Positions 10,813-20,892 of a stretch of DNA of 64,000 bases are shown here, piece after piece. The translations under genes were made by a program, and so were the position numbers. The first letter of the stretch is position 1. The number at the start of each line of letters is the position of its first letter. The stretch lies in contig NZ_JACJVR010000064.1 of NCBI RefSeq assembly GCF_014212175.1, positions 1 through 64,000 of the forward strand, in the 5' to 3' direction. The DNA comes from Cohnella xylanilytica. Lineage in GTDB: Bacteria > Bacillota > Bacilli > Paenibacillales > Paenibacillaceae. The notes under the pieces were generated by a model. The model did no database searches, was not told the DNA's origin, and saw nothing but the letters and a program-made list of their open reading frames with translations.

Positions 10813-11205
10813 AAAAACGGCAGACAGACCCTCTCGCTTACGGGCTTCTCGGAATAGGGAGATTCGGAAGTCGAGTTCATCGTTGCCATCGGAATCACAT
10901 GGTTCCGGTTCATTGGCCGGCCCCTTTTGCTCCAACGAACTCAGGCGACGCTATTTAGCGTCCGAAGCCCATTTTGAAACTCTAACGAGCCCCAGCGATC
11001 TGATTTAAGGCTAAACGGGGGAAAAAGGGGCTTTCAGCGCGAAATAGCGTCCATACGATTCGTTAGAGTCGAAAATCCGCGATTTTGGGCGAAATAGCGT
11101 CTCCCCGATTCGTTAGCCGCCTTTTCCAGCGATGCTGGAACCAGCCGCCTATCGCCTATATAGAAGCTCTACGCAGCATGATCTCCGCAAAGATGGCGAG
11201 TCCGA
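10813..11205 (+). repeat. Dispersed 390-bp element, copy 2
   Basis: This copy aligns with 17108-17505 and, inverted, with 150-537. Units of about 26 bp lie at 10932, 10982 (inverted type), 11041 and 11091 (direct type, GAAATAGCGTC...CGATTCGTTAG), giving spacings of exactly 50 bp within each pair. The first unit contains the perfect palindrome GACGCTATTTAGCGTC (10947-10962). The 3' flank ends in GAAGCTCTACGCAGCATGATCTCC-like sequence shared with copy 3. It lies directly upstream of the riboswitch promoter. Confidence 0.78.
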
Positions 11206-11260
11206 GCCTGCGAACAAGTCCGTACGAGAGTGGGCGAGCCGTAAAGCCGTAAAAAAGGGG

Positions 11261-11289
11261 TTGCCACGCCGGCGATTCGCTGGTAATAT
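11261..11289 (+). promoter_or_regulatory. Promoter of the riboswitch-controlled ABC operon
   Basis: TTGCCA (11261-11266) and TAATAT (11284-11289) are spaced by 17 bp. Transcription would begin just before the riboswitch at about 11296. Confidence 0.75.
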
Positions 11290-11300
11290 GTTACATCAAA

Positions 11301-11457
11301 CGGAAGGGTCTCTAGGGATCCGACGTCCGGGGCGTTCCCCGGGCGGGCGAACCGAGCGAGACCGGCAAGCGGCCGATAGGCCGCGCTACACCGTAGGGAT
11401 AAAAGACCTTCGGCAAGTTCCGCCATCGGGGCGGGGACTGGCCGAAGGTCTTTTTTT
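11301..11457 (+). promoter_or_regulatory. ykkC-family riboswitch (probably subtype 2) with intrinsic terminator
   Basis: The leader carries the hallmark ykkC segments CTCTAGGGATCCG (11310-11322) and ACACCGTAGGGATAAAAG (11388-11405). The 3' segment GACC-TTCG-GCAAGTT resembles the nucleotide-sensing subtype 2 (ppGpp, PRPP or nucleoside diphosphates) more than guanidine-I, whose usual ending is AAAAGCCCGGGAGA. GGTCTC near 11308 can pair with GAGACC near 11358. An 11-bp terminator stem (AGACCTTCGGC 11404-11414 with GCCGAAGGTCT 11441-11451) with seven T overlaps the conserved 3' aptamer segment, so ligand binding should block terminator formation and switch expression on. Ligand identity is inference. 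Confidence 0.8.
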
Positions 11458-11511
11458 GTCGTCGGCGCATCGGCCGTCCGCCCCGCAGTCGAGAGAAGGG
11501 GAGGGGCCGGC

Positions 11512-12519
11512 ATGCTGGCGCTGCGGACGAGAGGGCTGGGCAAGACGTTCAAGGTGAAGCGGAAGGAACCGGGACTGCGGGGGAGCGTGCGCTCCCTGCT
11601 GCGGCCGGAATGGGAGGAGAAGCCGGCGGTGCGGGGAATCGACCTGACCGTCGGGCAAGGGGAGACGGTCGCGTTCCTCGGGCCGAACGGGGCCGGCAAG
11701 TCGACGACGATCAAGATGCTGACGGGCATCCTCCACCCGTCGTTCGGGGAGGCGGAGGTGCTCGGCCTGTCGCCTTGGAAGCAGAGAAGCGAGCTTGCGT
11801 ACCGGATCGGCACCGTGTTCGGACAGAAGTCGCAGCTGTGGTACCACTTGCCTCCCGTCGATACGTTCGAGCTGATCGGCCGGGTATACGAGCTGAAGAG
11901 AGAGGATTACGCCCGCCGCAGCCGGGAACTGATCGAACGCTTCGAGCTCGGCCCGTACCTGCGCACCCCCGTCCGCAAGCTGTCGCTCGGGGAGAGGATG
12001 CGCTGCGAGATCGCCGCCGTCTTCCTGCACCGGCCCAGCCTGCTGTTCCTCGACGAACCGACGATCGGGCTCGACGTCGTCGTCAAGCAGCGCATCCGCG
12101 AGCTGATCCGCGAGAGCAACCGCAGCGAAGGGACGACCGTCGTGCTGACGTCCCACGACCCGACCGACGTCGAGGAGCTGTGCTCCCGGGTCGTCGTCAT
12201 TCATCACGGCGGACTCCTGCTCGACGAGCCGGTCGAGCGGATGAAGCGGGACGTCCTGAACCGCAAGACGATCCGGCTGACGACGGCTTCCGAGCTGCGC
12301 GAATCCGAGCTGCCGCTGCCGGAAGGAACGAACGCGGTCCGGAAGGAGGGGCGCACCTTCACGATCGAGGTCGATCTCGGGCGGACGGCCGTCGAGGACG
12401 TGCTGGGCGGCTGGATCGGCCGGGTGCGGATCGAGGACATCACGGTCGAGGACCCTCCGCTGGAGGAGACGATCAAGCATATTTACGGCAGGCGCGGGGA
12501 AAAGGAGGAGGGAGCATGA
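11512..12519 (+). CDS. ABC transporter ATP-binding protein (ABC-2, uncharacterised exporter)
   Basis: This is the energy subunit of a three-gene ABC-2 transporter acting at the inner face of the membrane. The 335 residues include Walker A GPNGAGKST near residue 60, the signature LSLGERMR and Walker B LLFLDEPT. The C-terminal 90 residues are the usual drug-export type extension. The family resembles the NatA-like ATPases that pair with DUF990-type permeases. GAGGGGAGGGG precedes the ATG. The stop overlaps the next start (ATGA), and the gene is the first downstream of the ykkC-type riboswitch. The substrate is unknown. Confidence 0.87.
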   Translation: MLALRTRGLGKTFKVKRKEPGLRGSVRSLLRPEWEEKPAVRGIDLTVGQGETVAFLGPNGAGKSTTIKMLTGILHPSFGEAEVLGLSPWKQRSELAYRIGTVFGQKSQLWYHLPPVDTFELIGRVYELKREDYARRSRELIERFELGPYLRTPVRKLSLGERMRCEIAAVFLHRPSLLFLDEPTIGLDVVVKQRIRELIRESNRSEGTTVVLTSHDPTDVEELCSRVVVIHHGGLLLDEPVERMKRDVLNRKTIRLTTASELRESELPLPEGTNAVRKEGRTFTIEVDLGRTAVEDVLGGWIGRVRIEDITVEDPPLEETIKHIYGRRGEKEEGA

Positions 12520-13343
12520 GCGGCGGCGGGAGGCTCCTCCCCCGGTTGGCGGCCGGCCGGCGTAAGGCGGCGGCGGTGGCGCGGATCACGATCCGGCAGC
12601 AGCTCGCGTACCGCGCGGACTTCGCGCTGCGGTGCTCCTTCCTGCTCCTGATTCTGTTCGTCTTCGTCCAGCTGTGGACGGCCGCTTACGAAGGGGACCG
12701 CGAAGCCGTCATCGGCGGCTTCACGATCAAGCAGATCGTCTGGTATCTCGTATTCACCGAAGCGCTCACGATGGCGGGCTCGCCTCTTGCGGCGAAGGTC
12801 GAGGAGGAAGTGAAGAACGGAGACATCGCCGTCCGGCTGCTGCGTCCTATGTCTTACGTCGGGTACCACTATTCCTCCTATCTGGCGGAAGCGGCGGTCC
12901 GCTTCGTCCTTCATCTCGCCGTCGGCAGCTTGATCGCCTGGCCGTCCGTCGGCGCCCCGGACTTCGGCTTCGGCTGGCTCGGCCTGTTCTCCCTCAGCTT
13001 CGGGGCGATCACGGTGGCGTTCCTGCTGAACGCGGCGATCGCGCTCTGCGCGTTCTGGGTGGAAGAGACGAGCGGTCTGCAATTCGTGCTGCAGAAGCTG
13101 CAATTCACGATCGGCGGCATGCTGCTGCCGGTCGATCTGATGCCGGAATGGCTGCAGCGCGTCTGCGCGTGGCTGCCGTTCCAGGCGTCGCTCTATTTGC
13201 CGGCGAAGGCCGCGGTCCATCCGGACGGGTCGTCTCTGCTGGCGAGCGCGGCCATCCAGGCGGCGTGGATCGCCGCGCTGGGCGCGCTCGTGGCCTACCA
13301 GTACAGGAGAGGGGCGAGGAAGCTGCATGTCAACGGAGGATAA
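12516..13343 (+). CDS. ABC-2 type permease, first subunit
   Basis: This 275-residue integral membrane protein shows about six hydrophobic segments, the first being a long LLLILFVFV stretch, and resembles the DUF990 (ABC2_membrane_6) permeases. A conserved cytoplasmic motif DIAVRLLRP lies near residue 105. The ATG at 12516 follows GGAGGAGGGAGC and overlaps the ATPase stop by four bases. It probably forms a heterodimer with the next gene product. The function is inferred to be export, by analogy with the ABC-2 class. Confidence 0.82.
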   Translation: MSGGGRLLPRLAAGRRKAAAVARITIRQQLAYRADFALRCSFLLLILFVFVQLWTAAYEGDREAVIGGFTIKQIVWYLVFTEALTMAGSPLAAKVEEEVKNGDIAVRLLRPMSYVGYHYSSYLAEAAVRFVLHLAVGSLIAWPSVGAPDFGFGWLGLFSLSFGAITVAFLLNAAIALCAFWVEETSGLQFVLQKLQFTIGGMLLPVDLMPEWLQRVCAWLPFQASLYLPAKAAVHPDGSSLLASAAIQAAWIAALGALVAYQYRRGARKLHVNGG

Positions 13344-14187
13344 GACGTTCGCGGGAGCGGATGCCTCGCGGGACGCGGGGAAGAGAAGCCCCTTCGCGAA
13401 GGGAATCGGCGTCGTCCGGTTTCTGCTGACGACCTGGAAGGTCAACCTGGCGGCCGCGATGGAATACCGGCTCAGCTTCCTGCTGCTGGCGGGCATGATG
13501 TTCGTCAACAATTTGATCTGGCTGTTTTTCTGGAGCCTGTTCTTCGGCCGCTTCCCCGTCGTGCACGGCTGGGAGCTCGGTGACGTCATGATGCTGTGGG
13601 CGGTCGGGGCGGGAGGCTTCGGCTGGGCGAACGTGCTGTTCGGCAACTTCCACCGCGTGGCGCAGATCGTCTCGTCGGGCCAGCTCGACGTCTATCTCTC
13701 CCAGCCGAAGCCGGTGCTGCTGAACGCGCTCGCGAGCCGCATGTCGGTGACGGCCGCCGGCGACTTCCTGTTCGGCGTCGTCATCTATGCCTGGGCGGGA
13801 GAGCATACGCTCGCCGGACTCGGGAAGTTCGCTATGGGCCTGGCGATCAGCGGCCTGCTGTTCATGGGAGTCATGCTTATCGCGGGCTGCTGCGCCTTCT
13901 TCCTCGGCAATTCGGAAGGAATCGCCCAGCAGGCGTTCAACAGCTTCGTCTCCTTGACGACGTACCCCGCCGACATCTTCCGGGGCATGGCGCGGATCGC
14001 GCTGTTCTCAATCGTTCCGGCCGGCTTCATCAGCTACTTGCCGATCGGGCTGCTCCGGAACCTGGAGCCCGGCTTCGTCCTCGGCGCGGCCGGAATGGCG
14101 GCCGGCACGTGCCTGGCGGGAGCGTGGCTGTTCCGGGCCGGGCTTCGGCGCTACGCTTCCGGCAACGCCGTCTCGATGCGCGGCTAG
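13327..14187 (+). CDS. ABC-2 type permease, second subunit
   Basis: A second six-helix permease (286 residues) of the same general family. It overlaps the first permease gene by 17 bases. The motif QLDVYLSQPKP near residue 115 corresponds to the DIAVRLLRP motif of its partner. The first 25 residues are hydrophilic. With the two preceding genes it makes a complete transporter of one ATPase and two non-identical permeases. Confidence 0.82.
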   Translation: MSTEDKTFAGADASRDAGKRSPFAKGIGVVRFLLTTWKVNLAAAMEYRLSFLLLAGMMFVNNLIWLFFWSLFFGRFPVVHGWELGDVMMLWAVGAGGFGWANVLFGNFHRVAQIVSSGQLDVYLSQPKPVLLNALASRMSVTAAGDFLFGVVIYAWAGEHTLAGLGKFAMGLAISGLLFMGVMLIAGCCAFFLGNSEGIAQQAFNSFVSLTTYPADIFRGMARIALFSIVPAGFISYLPIGLLRNLEPGFVLGAAGMAAGTCLAGAWLFRAGLRRYASGNAVSMRG

Positions 14188-14242
14188 CGCCCGTTCCTTT
14201 ATAATGGAGAAGAGACGACACTTCGAGAAGGAGCCATGATCA

Positions 14243-15232
14243 TTGTTGCAGACGACCAAACGATTGATTATCGATACCGACACCGCGGGAGACGACGTCA
14301 CTTCCTTGCTGTTCGGCCTGCTCTGGCCGGGAGTGAAGGTGGAAGCCATTACGACCGTCATGGGCAACATTCCGCTCGCGCAGTGCACGGTCAACGCGCT
14401 GACGACGGTGGAGAAGGCGGGGAGAAGCGGTCAAGTGCCGGTCTATGCCGGCTGCGACAGGCCGCTTCTGCGCCCGCTCGTGCAAGCCGCCTACGTCCAC
14501 GGTCCCGACGGGATGGGCGATTCCGGCTTCCCGCCGCCGTCCGTCCGCGCCGAAGCGGAGCACGCGGCGAACGCGATCGTCCGGCTGGTCAACGACTATC
14601 CGGGGGAGCTGGAGATCGTCGCCCACGGGCCGCTGACGAATCTCGCGGTCGCCTATATGCTGGACCCGTCCATCGCGGGGAAAATCAAACGGCTGTGGGT
14701 CATGGGCGGTTCCTGCCACTTCCGGGGCAACATTACGCCGACGGCGGAGTTCAACTTCTACGTCGACCCGGAGGCGGCGCGCATCGTCTTCGAGGGCGGC
14801 TTCCCGATCACGATGGTCGGCTGGGACGTCTGCTGCCGCTACGCGCTCGTCGGCGGGAAGGATCTCGAGGCGCTGCGGGCCATCGATACGCCGATCGCGC
14901 GATTCTATCACCAGGTGAACCGGAAGGCGCTCGAATTCAATAGGGCGAACGGCTTGGAAGGCGTCACCCACCCCGATTCCGTCACGATCGCGATGTGCAT
15001 CCGACCGGAGCTGATGCTCCGATCCGGCCGCTACCGGGTGGAGATCGAGTGCCAGAGCGAGGCGAACCGCGGCTTCAGCGCGGTCGACACGCGGCCCGCT
15101 CCGGAGAATACGCCGGCCTGGACGGGCGCGGCTCCGAACGCGGAGGTGTGCCTCGAAGCGGACTACCGGCTGTTCTACCGGATGCTGACGGCGATGCTCC
15201 GCGGGGATTATCGCGAGTTTGCCAACATTTGA
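14243..15232 (+). CDS. Nucleoside hydrolase (inosine-uridine preferring type)
   Basis: This 329-residue enzyme probably splits ribonucleosides to base and ribose for salvage. The Ca-binding aspartate cluster IIDTDTAGDD is at residues 8-17 (family motif DTDxGxDD), and WVMGGS and the ECQSEANRG segment fit the fold. I start it at the TTG at 14243 because GAAGGAG ends nine bases before it; the ATG at 14236 is out of frame. It begins 55 bases after the second permease, and a TATAAT at 14200-14205 may give it its own promoter. Co-transcription with the riboswitch operon would link that system to nucleotide metabolism. Confidence 0.85.
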   Translation: MLQTTKRLIIDTDTAGDDVTSLLFGLLWPGVKVEAITTVMGNIPLAQCTVNALTTVEKAGRSGQVPVYAGCDRPLLRPLVQAAYVHGPDGMGDSGFPPPSVRAEAEHAANAIVRLVNDYPGELEIVAHGPLTNLAVAYMLDPSIAGKIKRLWVMGGSCHFRGNITPTAEFNFYVDPEAARIVFEGGFPITMVGWDVCCRYALVGGKDLEALRAIDTPIARFYHQVNRKALEFNRANGLEGVTHPDSVTIAMCIRPELMLRSGRYRVEIECQSEANRGFSAVDTRPAPENTPAWTGAAPNAEVCLEADYRLFYRMLTAMLRGDYREFANI

Positions 15233-15308
15233 GGATCCAAGCGGGGCCCTCTTCTCTGATAGGATAGAAGAATAGAATTCTCTTCTCATCGGAAATGAGG
15301 TGCCTGCC

Positions 15309-17084
15309 TTGAATCCTTATCGAAGGCTGCGGCCGAAGCTCGCGGCACTGGCGGCCGCGCTCTCGATCTCCATCCCGGTCTCGGTCGAGGCGGCCGCGGG
15401 ATCGGCTTCGGCCGCCGCTCCGTTCGCGAACGCAGAATCTACTCTCTCTGCTGCTTCCTCCGCCGCTTCGGTTACATATGCGGCCTCCGCCGTCTCTTCC
15501 GCGTCCGACGCTTCGACCGACTCCGTCGCCGCCGCCAAGACGTCCGTCCAATCGGCTTTCTTGCCGTTCGACGATATCTCGGGCAGCTTCGCTCTGGCGG
15601 ACATCGTCGCGTTGCACGGGAGAGGGATCGTAAGCGGAACGGGAGAGCGGACGTTCTCGCCGGAGCGGGCGGTGACGAGAGCCGAATTTGCGGCTCTCGT
15701 CGTCCGGCTGTTCGGGCTCGAGCCGGTCGACGCCGCCATCCCGTCCTATCCGGACGTCCCGGCGAAGGCGTGGTCGTATTCCGCGGTGGAAGCGGCGTCG
15801 CAGCTCGGCATCGTGCGCGGCGTCTCCGCGGCCTCGTTCGGGGGCGGCTCGCCGGTCACGCGCGAACAGGCGGCGACGATTCTCGTTCGCGCGCTGCGGC
15901 TGGACGGCGAGCGGGCTTCCGCTTCGGGCGCGAACGCCCCCGACTACGAAGACGCCGATCGGATCGACGATTGGGCGGAAGCTTCGATCCAAACTGCCGC
16001 GAGGGCGGGCCTGATGCAAGGGGACAACGGCCGCTTCCGGCCGCTGGACACGCTGACCCGGGCGGAGGCCGCCGCGGTGCTCAACCGGATCGCCTCCCGC
16101 GACGGCTGGGCCGCCCAATTCGAGGCCGCGCCGGCGACCGGCCTGCAGCTCGGCTGGCAATACGGGCAGACGACGTCGCAGTTCATCGCCAGCATCGCCC
16201 GCTCGACCGTCGACACTCTCGTTCCGCGGGATTACTTCCTCGAATCGGCCCGCACCGTCTCCGATTCGACGGACCCGGCTCTCGTCCGGTGGGCATCCGC
16301 GCACGGCAAGCGGGTGTGGGGGATGGTCGGGAACCGTTCGGATGCGGAGGTCACCCACCAGCTGCTCGGCAGCGCGTCGAACCGGAAGGCGGTCGCGGAC
16401 CGGCTCGCCGCCTTAGTCCTGGACGACGGGCTGGACGGCTTGAACCTGGACTTCGAGAACGTGCTGCCCGAGGACCGCTCCGGCCTGACGGCGTTCGTGA
16501 CGGAGCTCGCGGCCAAGCTGCACGCGAACGGACGCGTTCTCTCGGTGAACGTCTCCCCGGACCAGGGCGACGACTGGACGGCGGCGTTCGACTACTCCGC
16601 GCTCGGGAAGCAAGCCGACTACATCGTGCTGATGGCTTACGACGAGCATTGGTCGACCGACCCCGTCGCTGGCTCCGTCTCCTCGCTGCCATGGCTTGCG
16701 AGAGGCGTCGACAAGCTGCTCGCCGCGGTGCCGGCCTCGAAGACGATCGTCGCGCTGCCGCTGTATACCCGCAAGTGGACGGTGTCGCCCGCCGTCTCCT
16801 CCGCGGAGCTGTCCCTAATCGAGCAGACGGACGTCATCCGCTCGCTCGTGTCCGGGACCCGCTCCTGGAACGAGACGATCGGGCAGTACGTGTACTCCTA
16901 CTCCCGGGGCGGCTCCTCCTACCGGATCTGGACCGAAGACAGCCGCTCGCTGACGCTCAAGAACCTGGCGGCGGCCGACCGCGGGGTCGCGGGTCTCGCC
17001 TACTGGTACATCGGGGCCGAGACGCCGGACGTCTGGCCCGCCATGCGGAACGCGGCGAAGTATTCGGCTTTCGAGTTCGAATAA
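15309..17084 (+). CDS. SLH-domain glycoside hydrolase family 18 surface protein
   Basis: This exported protein of about 591 residues likely binds the cell wall through SLH domains and acts on N-acetylglucosamine-containing glycans. A basic, alanine-rich signal peptide is followed by an Ala/Ser-rich linker, three SLH repeats (about residues 90-265, with TRAEFAALVVRLFG and TRAEAAAVLNRI motifs) and a GH18 barrel. The catalytic motif is DGLNLDFENV, with the acid near residue 383, close to the YaaH/SleL type of spore-cortex enzymes. I chose the TTG at 15309, six bases after GAGGTG, over the GTG at 15300. It could act in wall turnover or spore germination. Confidence 0.87.
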   Translation: MNPYRRLRPKLAALAAALSISIPVSVEAAAGSASAAAPFANAESTLSAASSAASVTYAASAVSSASDASTDSVAAAKTSVQSAFLPFDDISGSFALADIVALHGRGIVSGTGERTFSPERAVTRAEFAALVVRLFGLEPVDAAIPSYPDVPAKAWSYSAVEAASQLGIVRGVSAASFGGGSPVTREQAATILVRALRLDGERASASGANAPDYEDADRIDDWAEASIQTAARAGLMQGDNGRFRPLDTLTRAEAAAVLNRIASRDGWAAQFEAAPATGLQLGWQYGQTTSQFIASIARSTVDTLVPRDYFLESARTVSDSTDPALVRWASAHGKRVWGMVGNRSDAEVTHQLLGSASNRKAVADRLAALVLDDGLDGLNLDFENVLPEDRSGLTAFVTELAAKLHANGRVLSVNVSPDQGDDWTAAFDYSALGKQADYIVLMAYDEHWSTDPVAGSVSSLPWLARGVDKLLAAVPASKTIVALPLYTRKWTVSPAVSSAELSLIEQTDVIRSLVSGTRSWNETIGQYVYSYSRGGSSYRIWTEDSRSLTLKNLAAADRGVAGLAYWYIGAETPDVWPAMRNAAKYSAFEFE

Positions 17085-17107
17085 GGTTATACGAATCGCT
17101 CGGACGT

Positions 17108-17505
17108 AGAAAAACGGCGAAAGACTATTTCGCCAACTGCATTTTTTGGATATGGAGACATGGAAGTCGCGTACATGGGTGCAGCCGGAATCGGAAACGG
17201 AATGGAATCACAGGGTTCCGGTTCATAGGCCCCGATCTCTCTAACGAACTCAGGAGACGCTATTTCGCGTCAAAAGCCCAATTTGAAACCCCTAACGAAC
17301 CCCAGCGATCTTATTTAGGGCCAACCGGGGGAAAAACGGGCTTCCAGCACGAAATAGCGTCTATACGATTCGTTAGAATCCAAAATCCACGATTTTGGCC
17401 GAAATAGCGTCTCCTCGGTTCGTTAGCCTCCTCCCCCCAATCGAAACGGTAACCAGGCCCAATAGAGAAGCTCAACCCGGCATGATCTCCACAATCGGTC
17501 AATCG
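17108..17505 (+). repeat. Dispersed 390-bp element, copy 3
   Basis: This is the clearest copy. Inverted-type units start at 17241 and 17292 and direct-type units at 17351 and 17401, so the pairs have periods of 51 and 50 bp. The palindrome variant GACGCTATTTCGCGTC lies at 17256-17271. The left end (AAAACGGCGAAAGACTATTT) matches the inverted end of copy 1 and the right end matches copy 2 (GGCATGATCTCC). It fills the gap between two convergent genes and is not coding. Confidence 0.8.
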
Positions 17506-17571
17506 AAAAAAAAGAATCGCTCCTTGAGGGAGGCGGCGCCGAGGCGGCCGCCCCGCAAGGAGCGATTTTTG
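17506..17571. terminator. Bidirectional terminator
   Basis: ATCGCTCCTTG (17516-17526) pairs with CAAGGAGCGAT (17556-17566). A run of T follows on the plus strand and a run of eight A precedes it, giving a T tract on the minus strand, so it can end both the GH18 gene and the convergent NagZ-like gene. Confidence 0.85.
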
Positions 17572-17574
17572 GGT

Positions 17575-18888
17575 TTATCCGATTTTCTCGCGCCAATCCC
17601 GGATGTCCGCGTTCAGTTCCTTCAGGTCGGGAACCGGCGATTTGGCGTCTTGCAATTCGTATTTGCTCTTCAAGCTCAGAATCCGGTAGACGCTCTCGTC
17701 GAGGCGTTCCTCGGAGATCTTCCCGCTCTTGACGCTCTTCAGAACCGATTCGAAGGCGGTGCGCTCGTTGTCGTATCCGTGGCCGACGAGAAGAATGTCG
17801 GCGCCCGCCTCGATGGCCATGACCGAAGCTTCCGCCAGCGGGTAATGCTTGGCGATCGCGCCCATCCCCAGGTCGTCGGTGATGACGACGCCGTCGTAGC
17901 CCATGTCGCCGCGGAGGATGTCCCCGACGATGCGCTTCGACAGGGAGCCCGGCTTGTCGGGATCGATCTTGGGATACAGAATGTGGGCGACCATGACCGC
18001 CTCGGCATGGTTCTTCACGGCGGCCTGGAACGGAACCCATTCGAGCTTCGCCAGCTGCTCCGGCGTCTTGTCGACGACGGGCAGGTCGAGGTGGGAGTCG
18101 ACCGACGTGTCGCCGTGGCCGGGGAAGTGCTTGACGACGGGAATGACGCCTTCGCTTCGCAGGCCCGTCAGCTCCGCCAGCCCCAGCTTCGACACGAGAT
18201 CGGCGGAGCTGCCGAAGGAGCGGTCCCCGATGACGGGATTGTCGGGGTTGCTGTTCACGTCGAGCACGGGGGCGAAGTCCATGTTGAAGCCGGACGACGT
18301 CAGCGCCCGTCCCAACAGCTGGCCCATCGCTTCGGCCAGGTCGGCGTCCCCGGTCGCGCCGACGGCGGCGTTGGCCGGGAACTTGACGTATTCCGAAGGC
18401 AGGCGGCTGACGCGTCCTCCTTCCTGGTCGACGCTGACGAAGATCGGGGCGGGATTCGCGGCGTTCGTCCGCTTGATCGCGTTGACGAGGGCGACCGTTC
18501 CCTTCAAGTCGGAGACGTTGTTCGAGTATAGAATGACGCCGCCGACCTTGTCATCCCGGATCATTCGCTTGGCCTCGGCGTCGAGCTCCTTGCCTTCGAG
18601 GCCGGCGAGAATAAGCTGGCCGACCTTCTCCTCGAGCGTCATCTTCTCCATGCGGGTCTTCACGGGATCCGTCGGCGCGGAAGGCTCCTTGGAGCCGGAA
18701 GGGGACGGCGAAGCCGGCGAGGATGCGCCGGGAGAAGCCGGCTGGGTGGGCGTCACGCTCGGCTCTGCCGGCGAAGAAGCCGGTTGGGACGGCGATGGGG
18801 ATGAGACGGGCGGCGATTCCGAACGGGCGCACCCGGACAGAAGAAGGGTCAGCGCCAGGCCGAGCCCGGCGATCGGGCGATAGTTCAA
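17575..18888 (-). CDS. nagZ: Beta-N-acetylhexosaminidase lipoprotein (GH3, NagZ-like)
   Basis: This enzyme probably removes N-acetylglucosamine from muropeptides outside the membrane. The start is a TTG at 18888 with AAGGAG upstream; the mature N terminus is a lipid-modified cysteine at residue 20 (LLLSGC), followed by a Pro/Ser-rich tether of about 65 residues. The GH3 domain has SVDQEGGRVSRL, KHFPGHGDTSVDSH (the His/Asp catalytic pair of NagZ-type enzymes) and the nucleophile region ITDDLGMGAI. The total length is 437 residues. It lies near a GH18 enzyme and the window ends in a GlcNAc-like PTS gene, all fitting wall recycling. Confidence 0.9.
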   Translation of the reverse strand: MNYRPIAGLGLALTLLLSGCARSESPPVSSPSPSQPASSPAEPSVTPTQPASPGASSPASPSPSGSKEPSAPTDPVKTRMEKMTLEEKVGQLILAGLEGKELDAEAKRMIRDDKVGGVILYSNNVSDLKGTVALVNAIKRTNAANPAPIFVSVDQEGGRVSRLPSEYVKFPANAAVGATGDADLAEAMGQLLGRALTSSGFNMDFAPVLDVNSNPDNPVIGDRSFGSSADLVSKLGLAELTGLRSEGVIPVVKHFPGHGDTSVDSHLDLPVVDKTPEQLAKLEWVPFQAAVKNHAEAVMVAHILYPKIDPDKPGSLSKRIVGDILRGDMGYDGVVITDDLGMGAIAKHYPLAEASVMAIEAGADILLVGHGYDNERTAFESVLKSVKSGKISEERLDESVYRILSLKSKYELQDAKSPVPDLKELNADIRDWREKIG

Positions 18889-18990
18889 CTTTTTTCTCTC
18901 CTTTCCGGTATGCACGGGGCGTAAAAGCAAGGCTCCACCCCGTAAATGGAGAGGAGCCGATGATATAGACGTCGATAGCCGGATAAAAGT

Positions 18991-20655
<1,665 letters not shown>

Positions 20656-20892
20656 TCCGACCAACCTTTCTCGCGTATATCATGTTATTTCTTCATCATA
20701 CACAAAACGGGCCCTCCTTATAAAGAGGAAAGGAAAAAAAACGGGGGTCGGAGAAGGCGATGTCGGGCGATGTCGAAAAAACGGGCCCTAAGCCTTCTCA
20801 GGATTCTCATAAAAAAATGCTAAAGGCGTAACTTTTTGCCGGAATGCATCGTTATAATTGGGGAAGGCAATTGGCAGAGGGAGGGAATTCGG
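20656..20892. other. Intergenic region between glnS and the export locus
   Basis: This divergent 237-base gap holds AT-rich patches and a TATAAT at 20853-20858 that may be the -10 of the downstream operon, without a clear -35 at the right distance. GAGAAGGC (20751-20758) can pair with GCCTTCTC (20792-20799) over a long loop. Candidate minus-strand promoter elements for glnS (TTGTGT near 20700-20705) are weak. Confidence 0.4.

Noticed and set aside
11301-11424. A classical guanidine-I riboswitch assignment
   Set aside because: The shared ykkC blocks are present, but the 3' segment GACC...GCAAGTT fits subtype 2 better than AAAAGCCCGGGAGA; left as a ykkC family call with ligand open.
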